This document shows, piece after piece, positions 1 through 9,466 of a stretch of 64,000 bases of DNA (its first letter is position 1; each line of letters starts with the position of its first letter). This DNA comes from Gloeocapsa sp. PCC 7428 (GTDB lineage Bacteria; Cyanobacteriota; Cyanobacteriia; Cyanobacteriales; Chroococcidiopsidaceae): NCBI RefSeq assembly GCF_000317555.1, contig NC_019745.1:930001-994000 (forward strand), given 5' to 3'. The position numbers and the translations under genes were made by a program. The notes under the pieces are model-generated. The model searched no databases and had not been told where the DNA came from. It worked only from the letters and a program-made list of their open reading frames with translations.

Positions 1-2
1 AT

Positions 3-1469
3 CAAAATTTACGCGGCGAGATGAAACCCAAAGTTGTCATGCGGGTGCGATCGCAAGCGGAAGGATTTTGGCGCGTCTTAGGATTCGATCGCTATACAGG
101 TAAAGGCTGGGAAATTTCGCGTAATGAACAAGTCGTCAACCTCAAACGTCCAACTTGGTCGTATCAAATATTTTTATCACCACCGGCGATCGCTGGGGCG
201 ACGCGAGAAGTTGTTCAAACGTATACCATCGTTTCTGAATTACCAAATTTAATTCCAGCGTTAGCTTATCCTAAACAAATATTCTTTCCTGCACCCGAAA
301 TCGCGGTCGATCCAGAAGGCGGTTTGCGATCGCCTGTAGGATTATCGAAAGATCTCACTTATACTGTGATTTCGCAAGTTCCTTACCGCGATCGCACTTT
401 ATTAGGACAAGCGTCAACAAATTACCCGAAAAATATTAGTAATTATTATCTACAAGTTCCGCCAGAAATTGCCGCACAGGTACAACAACGCACTCAAGAA
501 ATCTTAGCAAACTACAATCAACAACGTGTAGGACAATCAGAAAAAGCACTCACATCGCCTTACGAGCAAGCTTTATACCTTGCGCAGTACCTCAAGCAAA
601 ATTACACTATTCCAGAAAATCCTTTAGATCTTCCGTATCTTGCAGAAAATGAAGATTTAGTCGCAGCTTTTCTCTTTAAACACAAAGGTGGTTATCCCGA
701 TCACTTTTCTACTGCATTAACAATTATGCTGCGTTCGATTGGGATTCCGGCGCGGCTATCGGTGGGCTTTAGTCCTGGAGAATTCAATCCGTTTACAGGT
801 TTGTATATTGTACGTAACACGGATGCGTATGCATTGACCGAAGTATATTTTCCTGAATATGGCTGGTTTGCTTTCGATCCAATTCCAGGACACCCGCTGA
901 TTCCACCTTCAGTCGAAGAGGCACAAACGTTTGGTGTTTTGCAAAAATTCTGGCAGTGGGTTGCTGGGTGGTTACCAAGCCCTGTATCGGGTTTTCTCAA
1001 TGCGCTATTTACAATACTTTTGGATGGAATAACAGCAGCGATCGCATGGTTTATTGCGCTGTTTTCTCAAGGTTGGCTGGGTGTTTTAACGGCGTTAATT
1101 GTTGCTACTGGAATCAGCTTTTTATGTTGGCTAGGTTTACAACAATGGCGAATTTGGCGCAGAAAGCAGACTTTAGCCAAATTACATCCAATTGAGAGAT
1201 TGTACCAACAAATGCTTGATTGGACAGCAACACAAGGCTTGCGCAAACACGCTGCTCAAACACCACTAGAATATGCACAAATATTGCATCAGCATTATCC
1301 TACAAGCGTTGCTAAAGTCATTGAGGAAATTTGCCAAGCTTACCTAAGTTGGCGCTATGGTGGACAATTACGTGATGTCGAAGAATTAACAATGCAGTGG
1401 CAAACTTTGAAAAAATATCAACTATCCAATAGAAAAATCTCCCAAAGAGGTTACAAAGCAACAATGTAA
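3..1469 (+). CDS. TgpA-like transglutaminase-fold membrane protein, 5' end outside window
   Basis: The reading frame is open to the left window edge, so the ATG at 21 is probably internal and the N-terminal membrane part is missing. What remains is a periplasmic transglutaminase-like domain, about two membrane segments (roughly residues 325-375 counted from the ATG at 21) and a C-terminal cytoplasmic DUF4129-like tail. The family core normally reads GYCEHF, then DAHAW, then FDP. Here it reads GYPDHF (Pro226 in place of the catalytic Cys), DAYAL (Tyr270 in place of His) and FDP (Asp286 kept). The fold looks intact, with no stop codon or frameshift, so I infer a non-enzymatic role, perhaps substrate binding at the cell wall. 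It is convergent with the RTX gene. Confidence 0.85.
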   Translation, partial: QNLRGEMKPKVVMRVRSQAEGFWRVLGFDRYTGKGWEISRNEQVVNLKRPTWSYQIFLSPPAIAGATREVVQTYTIVSELPNLIPALAYPKQIFFPAPEIAVDPEGGLRSPVGLSKDLTYTVISQVPYRDRTLLGQASTNYPKNISNYYLQVPPEIAAQVQQRTQEILANYNQQRVGQSEKALTSPYEQALYLAQYLKQNYTIPENPLDLPYLAENEDLVAAFLFKHKGGYPDHFSTALTIMLRSIGIPARLSVGFSPGEFNPFTGLYIVRNTDAYALTEVYFPEYGWFAFDPIPGHPLIPPSVEEAQTFGVLQKFWQWVAGWLPSPVSGFLNALFTILLDGITAAIAWFIALFSQGWLGVLTALIVATGISFLCWLGLQQWRIWRRKQTLAKLHPIERLYQQMLDWTATQGLRKHAAQTPLEYAQILHQHYPTSVAKVIEEICQAYLSWRYGGQLRDVEELTMQWQTLKKYQLSNRKISQRGYKATM

Positions 1470-1514
1470 CTTCTCAGGAAGGCAGGTTGCTATAAACTTC
1501 TAAATAAATTAGCT

Positions 1515-2642
1515 TTAGCTAGTAACGTAGATACTACTAGATGTTAAGTCAGGAACACCGACTAAAATTGCTAACTGGACTTGCGAACCAGTACCTAATA
1601 CACCATCAACATCAAAATACAACGCGCCAGAAGATGTATCGTAAATAAAGCGATCGTCAGCTTCGGTTGCTGAGGTTCCAAATTGTAACTGTCCTGGTAA
1701 CAATTCTCCTTCTACAAGTCCACCACCAAAACCACTTGCAGAAACATAAATTTTGTGATATCTGTCTGCTGCGAAGTTAGTAATTGTATCTATTCCATCA
1801 GTTGGTTTACTAAAAATAAAGCCGCTATCCCAATCGCCTCCGATCAGAGTATCATTTCCCTGACCACCTTCCATTCCAGCAATTCCACTTAAAACATCAT
1901 CACCATCACCACCATAGAGGCGACTGTAACTACCTGTTATAGTATCGTTGCCTTTGCCACCGTAAATTGTACTTTCATCACCATCAAGTAAATCGTCGCC
2001 GTCACCACCATCAATGTAAACTGAAGTACCGCCAGTGATAGTGTCGCTACCTCTACCACCGTACATTTCAGCATCATGACTAGCATAGAGATAATCATTG
2101 CCATCACCGCCATCCATGTATATTGTGTCGTCTGGGTTATCAAAAAATCCGACGTGGCTGCCAACTAAGCGATCGTTTCCAGCGCCTCCATAAAGTTTAT
2201 CTTTGCTACCACCCTTAAGCGAGTCGTTACCAACTCCGCCATAAAGTGTATCGCTGCGCTTGTCATTACTACCATTAAGCTGATCGTTACCAGCAAGACC
2301 TCTTAAAACATTTCTACCGCTATTACCAGTGATGATATTGTCTAGTTCGTTGCCTGTACCATTAATATTGCTGCTTCCAGTTAGTACCAAATCATTCACA
2401 TAAGCGCCCAGCGTGTAGCTTACAGAAGATTTCACCGTATCGTGAGCGCCGCCACCAGAATACTCAATAATGACATCAGTAGTTGTGTCTACAATGTAAA
2501 CATCGCTACCTGTACCACCAATTAAAGTATCGATTCCTGCACCACCATTTAAAGTATCCTCACCTTCATAACCGTAGAGCTTATCGTTGTTTGAACCACC
2601 TTTTAAGTTATCGTTACCAGCAGTTCCTTTAATTATTGCCAT
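1515..2642 (-). CDS. RTX (hemolysin-type) calcium-binding repeat protein
   Basis: This 375-residue protein is mostly glycine- and aspartate-rich nonapeptides of the GGxGxDxLx type (for example GGAGIDTLI, GGVGNDSLK, GGAGNDRLV, GGKGNDTIT), which bind Ca2+ in a parallel beta-roll. It starts directly with MAIIKGTAGNDNL and has no N-terminal signal peptide. The C-terminal 90 residues lack repeats and resemble the C-terminal region that carries the type I secretion signal in RTX proteins. Export by an ABC type I system is therefore likely, but no such exporter is adjacent. There is no catalytic domain, so a structural or S-layer-like role is as likely as a toxin. The gene follows about 600 bp of AT-rich non-coding DNA. 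Confidence 0.88.
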   Translation of the reverse strand: MAIIKGTAGNDNLKGGSNNDKLYGYEGEDTLNGGAGIDTLIGGTGSDVYIVDTTTDVIIEYSGGGAHDTVKSSVSYTLGAYVNDLVLTGSSNINGTGNELDNIITGNSGRNVLRGLAGNDQLNGSNDKRSDTLYGGVGNDSLKGGSKDKLYGGAGNDRLVGSHVGFFDNPDDTIYMDGGDGNDYLYASHDAEMYGGRGSDTITGGTSVYIDGGDGDDLLDGDESTIYGGKGNDTITGSYSRLYGGDGDDVLSGIAGMEGGQGNDTLIGGDWDSGFIFSKPTDGIDTITNFAADRYHKIYVSASGFGGGLVEGELLPGQLQFGTSATEADDRFIYDTSSGALYFDVDGVLGTGSQVQLAILVGVPDLTSSSIYVTS

Positions 2643-3238
2643 ATTATATTAAACTCCAGTATATATTTATCAACCTTCTGTTTTTCAGATTTGTTGGCTT
2701 ATGTTTTAGCTATCATCTACTTTGTTTTCTTTTATTCATAGTTTTATTTGTTGTTATAAAGGTTTGCGAATATACTAAATAAATACCCCAATAAATACTA
2801 GTTTTTTATTTCTTCAAAGCCTGTATAACTATTTGGCAATTAAGTTGCAAAAAACTAGAAGTGCTTTATACAAAATAGTTATGCAATCTAAGCGAGGTAT
2901 TCTTTTATTTCATTAACCCAATATTCTTAAGTTAAGAAACAAAGTTAAGAATTTTAGATGAAATTATCTTGTATTAGCACTCCTATTCAGTTCAGTCTGA
3001 TATTTTTAACATTTTCTTTTGATTGCAAGATAATTTAGTTGATTGTCAGTAATTTAACTGCTTACTATCGAATGTATTAATTTTTTCGCTAAATTGAATC
3101 AACGGCAAAAAATATCAGACCAGCAATATGCCACAATTCTTGTAACTCGTCTTTAGGTGTCAGGTGGTGGCTATCCCTACATTGCAGTTTTGATTTTGTA
3201 AATCGACATTTTCTTCCAGCGTGATGATGGTAGATTGA
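2643..3238. other. AT-rich intergenic region upstream of the RTX gene
   Basis: About 600 bases without a supported gene, between the tyrosinase 3' end and the RTX start. It is strongly AT-rich. It should hold the RTX promoter and leader on the minus strand, but I could not assign a clear -35/-10 pair, repeat or RNA. Confidence 0.5.
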
Positions 3239-4771
3239 TTAATTGGTAGTGGTAATTGTCACGCGTTCAAAGCGAACGACTCCTGGCACTTCTCTAGTGC
3301 GCTCCGTTCTTTGTATTAGATTCATCTCTCCACCAGGTGGAACGAAAGTAACTGAGATAGAATCTCCTGTTATTAGATTAAGTCGCTGTAGCTCGCTTAC
3401 CGCTTCAGTAATATCAAGACTAAAGGTGGCTTTTTGAGGATGCGCAAATAGTGCTAATCTGCCTACATAGTAAGGACTGTTGCGGTCTGGAGGAACTCCT
3501 TGTGGGAGGTTAATGTAAACCTCATAGGGAATTGAATTTCTGGGGTTATATTCAACCTTCTCAACGTTGAGTGTGACAGAACCTGCTGTTATGGTTCTAG
3601 AACTACTAAATGGTCTTACTCCTTGTGACTGTGGGAATCGTAAATTTAGAGTCACTGGAGCTTCTCTGAGTTCTACCAACATTTGCTGATTGTTCATAGG
3701 TGTTGTCGCTAACAGTTGAGGAGTTGCAGTTATTTGCTGTGTAGAGCGGTTAGCATCGCTCATTCCATTTACCAGCACTTGGTTTCCCAAGGGGGCGTCG
3801 TCATATCTATAGTTTAGTTGCTGCACTGTATTAAGGATATCTCTACCACGCATTGTCACTTGTCTGGCATTTTCATCAAAGAAGGTAAAGCGATCGCTCA
3901 TCCAATCACTATCATTGGTAGGATTTGCTCTTCCATTACCTAACAAAAGCCACCGTTCCCACAACCGGTCAATGTTTGAATGATGGAGCCAAAAAATTGG
4001 ATCGCGAGCCGCCATTTCTACCTGACGCATCCAACCACTGCTACCACCAACAACAACATGAACTTGGTTATGTGGTCGTCCCTCCAAAAGTCCTCCCCCA
4101 GAACCTCGGTGCATTGCACTTGTAGCTCTTCGACCACCAAAGCTTTGCTGTCCAGAACTGGTATGAAAGAAGTTTGTACGTTGAAAAGCCCCCTCGTAAC
4201 TGACTTCAGCTGATGCTAACGCTGTCGTACCTTGGTTAATCCCAGGGGCGCGCTGTTCTACATAGAGCGAATTGGTAGAGCCATCAGGTAGTAGTCGATT
4301 CCGAAATGCTTCAGGTAAAGTCCGCTGATCGGGAAAATCTGAATAATTCCAGTATGGAAGCGCTAAAGTCGAATCGCCAGACGCCTGACGTAGAATTCGC
4401 TCGAAGTAGTATAAATACATTCGGTGCCAAGGAAAAAAGAAAAAGCTTCCGTGATTGCAAGTACCCCATGCTGTCAATCTGCGCGACTCGTTGCTGGGAA
4501 TACCATGCATATTAGCTTGGTAAATCCAGCTTGTCGGGTTAGAACTAGACCGCGACTGCATCACCTGAATTCCTCTTCTTAAAGCTGCAATTTTTGTAGG
4601 CGACTGCATGAATGTAGCTATATTTTCACGAACATAAACAGAGCTTGTTTGTGCCGTGGCTTTACTTGCAAAAAGTTCGCTAATTAGTGGCACACTTCCT
4701 ACACCAGCAGCCCCAGCAGATAAGAAGCTGAGTAGCCTTAAAACTTCGCGTCGCGAAAGACTAGAAGACAT
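3239..4771 (-). CDS. Tat-exported tyrosinase / polyphenol oxidase, plant-type
   Basis: This type 3 copper enzyme oxidises phenols to quinones with O2. The N-terminus carries a twin-arginine signal (SRREVLRLLSF, followed by a hydrophobic stretch and KATAQ), implying export of the folded protein. CuA ligands are probably His89, His107 and His116 (NHGSFFFFPWHR). CuB ligands are His234 and His238 (RPHNQVH) and His263/His264 (FWLHHSNIDRLWERW). Residues from about 380 to 510 resemble the C-terminal shielding domain of plant polyphenol oxidases, ending in a TFVPPGG segment like the plant TLVPR. At 510 residues it is longer than Streptomyces tyrosinases. No caddie (MelC1-like) gene is adjacent, as expected when a C-terminal domain does that job. 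The ribosome-binding site GGGGGA lies just before the ATG. Confidence 0.9.
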   Translation of the reverse strand: MSSSLSRREVLRLLSFLSAGAAGVGSVPLISELFASKATAQTSSVYVRENIATFMQSPTKIAALRRGIQVMQSRSSSNPTSWIYQANMHGIPSNESRRLTAWGTCNHGSFFFFPWHRMYLYYFERILRQASGDSTLALPYWNYSDFPDQRTLPEAFRNRLLPDGSTNSLYVEQRAPGINQGTTALASAEVSYEGAFQRTNFFHTSSGQQSFGGRRATSAMHRGSGGGLLEGRPHNQVHVVVGGSSGWMRQVEMAARDPIFWLHHSNIDRLWERWLLLGNGRANPTNDSDWMSDRFTFFDENARQVTMRGRDILNTVQQLNYRYDDAPLGNQVLVNGMSDANRSTQQITATPQLLATTPMNNQQMLVELREAPVTLNLRFPQSQGVRPFSSSRTITAGSVTLNVEKVEYNPRNSIPYEVYINLPQGVPPDRNSPYYVGRLALFAHPQKATFSLDITEAVSELQRLNLITGDSISVTFVPPGGEMNLIQRTERTREVPGVVRFERVTITTTN

Positions 4772-4803
4772 AATTCCCCCAAAAAATTGTAATTTATTGG
4801 TAA

Positions 4804-4826
4804 ATACCGCTGCATTTAAGCGGTAT
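4804..4826 (-). promoter_or_regulatory. Inverted repeat in the tyrosinase leader
   Basis: A perfect 8-bp inverted repeat (ATACCGCT, 7-base loop, AGCGGTAT) lies 33-55 bases upstream of the tyrosinase start codon in otherwise AT-rich DNA. It could be an operator or an mRNA 5' hairpin. No run of T follows it closely, so a terminator is less likely. The regulator is unknown. Confidence 0.4.
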
Positions 4827-5657
4827 GTATTAGTGCTGTGTTAATTTCGCAGCAATACTGTTTAGCAAGATGCTTATATTTGTCGAATTAATAGCTGTTA
4901 AAAACAAAATTAAGCAAAAGCATTCGTACCTCTGTATTGCCAGTTAACAATTGCATCATGAGGTCATGTATTACTATTTTTATTTTAATAATCGACAAGT
5001 AAGTGCAACAAATGAGTACGTTTGATAGCTATTTTTTTACCTATAGCTATCAGATAAGGTAACGATAAACCAGAAGTTTAACTATTGAAACTTTTATTTG
5101 CTGGTATTAAAAAAGCTACTTATTAACGTTACTTCTAGCTAAAGAAAGCTAATCCTTTTAATTTATCAATCCTTGCTACTGCTACTTTAGCAGCACCAAT
5201 CAGCCGAATAAAAATTACAGGAATATTACTCATAGCGGCTCTAGTGCAAAATACACTCACCGTCTTCAAGATTTGCCAACAGGAAAAGCCTGTAAACATT
5301 TCACTCCTCCCTGGTAGGAAGAAACTTAGTTATGTAGATGTACAAAGATAACAATATATCAACTCGTATTACGAACTAAATAATGTTTTTTTTAGTTCCT
5401 TTATTTATGTGAGATGCCCCCTATGGGAATTATTGAAACATTTGAATTTATAGTTTCAACTTGCTTAAATCTAAGATAAAGAAAATGGAAAAAATAAAAT
5501 AGATCTTTCATCCATTTTTACTATAACTTTATTTCACTAGCCTATTTGCTAGAAATTGTTAAAGTTTTAATGAAGAAACACACAAGTTTGCATAAGTTTA
5601 GTTTGAAGTGATGAACACAGTATTTAGCTCTTTAAAAACTTAATGAAGTATTATTAA
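4827..5657. other. Long AT-rich intergenic region
   Basis: About 830 bases without a supported gene, between the tyrosinase and the MnmC-like methyltransferase. A short hairpin (ACAGG, AAAAG loop, CCTGT) lies at 5279-5293 next to a pyrimidine-rich stretch near 5300-5325. I see no ORF with family resemblance, tRNA, or riboswitch consensus. A small RNA cannot be excluded. Confidence 0.4.
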
Positions 5658-6548
5658 TTAAGTATTTTGTAGAGCGTTTTTACTATTTTTTATAGTCTGC
5701 TTTCGCCACTGTGATGTTGACATTAATGAGCTTGCGTTTTGTTCTTGCTGACGTCGTTGCAAAATAACAGTAGCTGAATCGCTTAATTGTGGATCGCGGT
5801 AAGGAATCGCCGCACGCGTGAGGAGATACTCTTGTTCTTCTGGCGATAATGTAGGGAGATCAATGGCTTCCCAAGCCGCTACTGTTCCTGGCGATCGCCT
5901 TCCGACGGGTGGTGTCGAACCAATTTTTAACCCAGTTTGGATCAACGCGGTACGAACCGCCGCCGCACACGAATACGTCGCTAAGCGTCCATGAGGAGTT
6001 AAGCATAAAGCAACCTGCTGGAGAAATTCTACTGTCCAAAGTTGCGGGCAATGTGGTGGTGAGAAGGGATCGAGAAAAATAGCATCAGCTTGAAAGTTGA
6101 GTTGATGTAATGTTTGAATTGTCTTTCGGGCATCACCAATGAGTAGCGCTGCTTTACAATTGCTTGTTTGTACTTGATGTTTGTTTGCTAATTGAGTCAG
6201 AACTCGCGGTACGGGTTCATCCCAAGATTGCAGCAGTTGATGCGCGATCGCTGATTTTGGGACATCTGGATTCGACTCTAAACCGACAACCTCAACGTAG
6301 CAACGAGGATTCACTTGCCAAATTGTTGCTAAAGCCGCTGCTGTGTTATAGCCCAAACCGTAGCAAATATCTAATATCCGTAATTGAGGTTGCTGGGCTT
6401 TGTATTGCAGTTGCGTTGGTTCGACAAACTTTCTTTCAGCTTCCTGACGCGCTCCGTATTGACTGTGAAACGCTTCATTAAATTCTGCGGAAAAAAACGT
6501 AAATGAGCCATCGGCGGTAGGCTGGGGAACAAAATCAACGCTTGGCAT
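5658..6548 (-). CDS. MnmC2-like SAM-dependent methyltransferase (DUF752)
   Basis: This 296-residue protein matches the methyltransferase half of MnmC, which methylates 5-aminomethyl-uridine at the tRNA wobble position. Visible features are the N-terminal TADGSFTFFS segment, an SAM-binding motif (ILDICYGLGYNTAAAL, about residues 58-73), an acidic VVGLESNP loop, and the DAIFLDPFSPP signature near residue 160. The FAD oxidoreductase half of enterobacterial MnmC is absent, as in many cyanobacterial and other stand-alone MnmC2 proteins. The last 30 residues are Gln/Ser/Asn-rich and probably unstructured. It is divergent from the sulfurtransferase gene. Exact tRNA substrate is inferred from the family. 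Confidence 0.8.
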   Translation of the reverse strand: MPSVDFVPQPTADGSFTFFSAEFNEAFHSQYGARQEAERKFVEPTQLQYKAQQPQLRILDICYGLGYNTAAALATIWQVNPRCYVEVVGLESNPDVPKSAIAHQLLQSWDEPVPRVLTQLANKHQVQTSNCKAALLIGDARKTIQTLHQLNFQADAIFLDPFSPPHCPQLWTVEFLQQVALCLTPHGRLATYSCAAAVRTALIQTGLKIGSTPPVGRRSPGTVAAWEAIDLPTLSPEEQEYLLTRAAIPYRDPQLSDSATVILQRRQQEQNASSLMSTSQWRKQTIKNSKNALQNT

Positions 6549-6660
6549 AATAACTATTACACATAGAATATCTTTAAGATTGGAAATCGGTAACTGGTAA
6601 TTGGTTATAAATAGCGATTACTAAGTGCTTCCCATTACCTCAATTTAAAAATTGTGACTT

Positions 6661-7533
6661 ATGACCGACTTGCAATCAGTAGTTTCTACAAAATGGCTGT
6701 TTGAACACTTGGAAGATCCACAAGTGGCGATCGCCGATTGTCGTTTTTCACTTGCCGAGCCACAACTTGGTTATCAACAATATCAAAAAAGTCATATTCC
6801 AGGAGCTTTTTATTTAGATTTAAACCAAGATCTTTCAAGCCCTGTAGCGCCACACGGCGGACGTCATCCGTTACCTGATCTGTATAAATTCGCGCACAAG
6901 TTATCACAACTGGGTATCACTTCACAAACACTTGTCGTCGCTTACGATGATTCGCGCTTTGCTTTTGCAGCACGGTTATGGTGGCTATTACGTTACTTAG
7001 GACACACTCAAGTCGCTGTTTTGGACGGTGGTTTCACTGGCTGGCTAAATAGTGGCTATCCTGTGACTGATATCCTTCCTGAATCCAAACTCGGTGATTT
7101 TGTGCCGCGAGTTCAAGTCGATCGCGTTGTTGATATAACAACAGTTAAAGCTCGTAAAGACGATCCTGCGGTGGTTCTTGTCGATTCGCGCGAAAGCGAT
7201 CGCTATTCTGGAGAACGCGAACCTATCGATCCAATTGCAGGTCATATTCCTGGTGCCGTCAATTATCCTTGGCAAGAGGTTTCTGACGCGCAAGGTTACT
7301 TGCGATCGCCTACCGCACAACGCGATCGTTGGGAAAACCTCAAATCTGCGGAGGAAATTATCGTTTATTGCGGTTCTGGCGTGACAGCGTGTGTCAATTT
7401 ACTTTCTCTGGAGTTGGCTAGAATTGATACCGGAAAGCTTTATGCTGGTAGCTGGAGTGACTGGTGTTCTTATCTCCTCGCTGAACCACCAACCGAGGAA
7501 ACTCAAAATAAAAGCGATCGCCCTAGTTCTTAA
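6661..7533 (+). CDS. Thiosulfate / 3-mercaptopyruvate sulfurtransferase (double rhodanese)
   Basis: This 290-residue protein has two rhodanese domains. The N-terminal one (about residues 8-125) is inactive, with no loop Cys. The C-terminal one (about 155-275) holds the active-site loop CGSGVTA with catalytic Cys237. A CGSGVT loop is closer to the mercaptopyruvate type than to classical CRKGVT rhodanese, but the donor cannot be fixed from sequence. There is no signal peptide, so it is cytoplasmic. The start ATG follows a 112-bp divergent intergenic region shared with the MnmC2-like gene. Whether the two cooperate in tRNA sulfur/uridine modification is only a suggestion from proximity. Confidence 0.88.
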   Translation: MTDLQSVVSTKWLFEHLEDPQVAIADCRFSLAEPQLGYQQYQKSHIPGAFYLDLNQDLSSPVAPHGGRHPLPDLYKFAHKLSQLGITSQTLVVAYDDSRFAFAARLWWLLRYLGHTQVAVLDGGFTGWLNSGYPVTDILPESKLGDFVPRVQVDRVVDITTVKARKDDPAVVLVDSRESDRYSGEREPIDPIAGHIPGAVNYPWQEVSDAQGYLRSPTAQRDRWENLKSAEEIIVYCGSGVTACVNLLSLELARIDTGKLYAGSWSDWCSYLLAEPPTEETQNKSDRPSS

Positions 7534-7549
7534 CTATTATTTCCTCGTA

Positions 7550-9130
7550 TTAGAAACGCCCTAACTCAACTGTGTAAGTCACACTCAAAAATAAGTTATC
7601 AAAATTAACATTTGGGTCAGAAGAACCACCCAGTGTTACTCCTGCTTGGAGATTAAATTGGCTATTGCGCGAAGCGGCGTAAGTTAAGCGTCCGAGTAAG
7701 CGGTGAAATTGATCTTCGCGATCGCGTTGGGTAAAATCTGATAAGGCGAACTGGTAATCCAGACCAACTAAGAAATTACGTTGTAAGTTGTAGCTTAACG
7801 AGACTAATAATGAATTGATGATCCGACTGCGAGTTTCCGGTTCGGCATCGCTCAGACGTAACTCATACAAGCTATCAAGCCGTAACCTGTCGGTCAAGCG
7901 ATCGCGTCGTCGCAGCACAAAGCGCAGTGCATTTTCATCCAAAAAGCGATCGCCAGACTCCAAACGAAAGAGTTGCTGATTAATCCAACCAACCTCACCA
8001 AACATTTGCGGTGAAAATCTTTGACGAATTCCCGCCCTGAAACGCAACTGGTTATAATTCGATTCAGATTGCTCAATATAGCGAATCAAACTCCCATCGA
8101 TCGCGGCGATGATATCCGTATTCTCTCCCAACTTCGGCGTTGTAATGAGCGTGATACCTGACGAGAGCAAACCGCCTTGAATCGGATCTACTCCTGAAAA
8201 TATGTTGTTTGTTTGGAAGTAACCAATTTGAGCCAACAGCGAACCGAGTTGGGGTGATGATGGTGGTGGACTAACAATGTCTGCAAGCGTAGGCTGTCCT
8301 CTGGATTCTCTGATGCGCAAAGTTCCTAATTCTGGATCAGGCGATTGCCTTTTTATTTCGCGTATGCGCAATCTTCCTAGTTCTGCATCGATATCTGATT
8401 GCGATCGTCCTTCTAATTCACGCAAGCGCAATTCGCCTAATTCACCATCGGCTGGTACAGATAATCGCTGCTGTGCATCCTGTGCCATTTGTATAGGGTA
8501 AGGTGTAGGAGCAAGTAGATTAAGCTTATAATGCTGCTCATCTAATTGCTGCACTGCACAAGAAGCCGCGATAGATGAGTCAAAACGATTTTGTTGCTGA
8601 AGAAGGAACTCTGTAGTTTGCTTAGACGTCAGAGCATCCGCAGAACTTGAATTAAATACTGTTGAGTGTTCTAATGTTGTTTTTGCCGGAGTCTTCAAAT
8701 TCTCTATTAATGCTAGACTGTCTTGCTTCTCAGCAAGTTGATTTTGAGAATGAATCGGGACAGCAAATTCTTGCGATTTCGCTTTGTAACTGTCAGAGAT
8801 TTGACACTCGGAAGAAATGAAAGTCTTTTCTGGATTCACCAACGAATTCGTTGTAGAAACACATGAAGAGTTATTTGTCTTTTCTTGGTCTATTGAGGAT
8901 ATTTCTGTGGTTCCCAAGTAATTTATTTGACAATTGTTTTGAGGCGCTGCAACGACTATACTAGAATTGAGCAACATCAGACTAGTGGTACTGGCAGTGA
9001 AGAGCGACAAGACGGATAGCTTCTTATAATCGGCTTGCAGTAGTTTTTGCCAGTATAAGTTATGACGTAAACCGGACAGCCTTTCAAGCTGCCACACCGT
9101 AATAGTAGCTGTATACATTAGTTTATTCAC
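7550..9130 (-). CDS. Probable outer-membrane beta-barrel protein with ELGxLRxRE repeats
   Basis: I do not recognise a named family. A hydrophobic signal-like stretch (LSVLSLFTASTTSLMLL, ending near VVAAP) starts about 38 residues after the GTG at 9130. The ATG at 9118 is a likelier start, because a TATAAT-like -10 on the minus strand lies at 9139-9144. A Ser/Thr/Gln-rich region follows. Then come three spaced copies of ELGxLRxRE (8300-8455 in DNA), and a C-terminal half of about 240 residues with alternating polar/hydrophobic strands ending in VTYTVELGRF. The terminal Phe is typical of outer-membrane barrels recognised by BamA. It is divergent from the FecR-domain gene and shares its upstream region, suggesting joint expression. 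Confidence 0.6.
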   Translation of the reverse strand: MNKLMYTATITVWQLERLSGLRHNLYWQKLLQADYKKLSVLSLFTASTTSLMLLNSSIVVAAPQNNCQINYLGTTEISSIDQEKTNNSSCVSTTNSLVNPEKTFISSECQISDSYKAKSQEFAVPIHSQNQLAEKQDSLALIENLKTPAKTTLEHSTVFNSSSADALTSKQTTEFLLQQQNRFDSSIAASCAVQQLDEQHYKLNLLAPTPYPIQMAQDAQQRLSVPADGELGELRLRELEGRSQSDIDAELGRLRIREIKRQSPDPELGTLRIRESRGQPTLADIVSPPPSSPQLGSLLAQIGYFQTNNIFSGVDPIQGGLLSSGITLITTPKLGENTDIIAAIDGSLIRYIEQSESNYNQLRFRAGIRQRFSPQMFGEVGWINQQLFRLESGDRFLDENALRFVLRRRDRLTDRLRLDSLYELRLSDAEPETRSRIINSLLVSLSYNLQRNFLVGLDYQFALSDFTQRDREDQFHRLLGRLTYAASRNSQFNLQAGVTLGGSSDPNVNFDNLFLSVTYTVELGRF

Positions 9131-9466
9131 AGTATATAATTATACATATATTTCACTATCGGTCAAATAATTACAAAAATTTACATATCAGAGTTCTATT
9201 TTCCGAACCCAAAAATATTGCGAGCGAGGCGTAACATTAGCTACTTCAAGACGTACTTAGTCAGAAAAAATGTTCCTGATTATTACTAGGAGAGTGAAGA
9301 GTAATAGATCGCTGATTAAAATGAGTAGATGCCAATTTAATGCTTGAGAATTTGCTATTTCTTGACAGCTTCTGTAACTATGTAATTTGACATGATGAAA
9401 CTTGGAAATCAGAAACCGCGTCTGATTACTTTGGCACTTGTTCACCCTTTTTAGGCACTAAAAGCC
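9131..9466. promoter_or_regulatory. Divergent intergenic region of the barrel and FecR genes
   Basis: About 335 bases between two divergent genes. A TATAAT-like -10 for the barrel gene lies at 9139-9144 on the minus strand, but no good -35 was found. The half next to the FecR gene shows no clear promoter. A minus-strand frame of 62 codons at 9257-9445 has no family resemblance and is not called. Confidence 0.35.

Noticed and set aside
1515-4771. RTX and tyrosinase as a shared secretion or biosynthetic operon
   Set aside because: They are separated by about 600 bp of non-coding DNA and use different export routes (type I versus Tat).
9257-9445. 62-codon frame in the divergent barrel/FecR region
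   Set aside because: No ribosome-binding site, no conserved composition, and it lies where promoters are expected.
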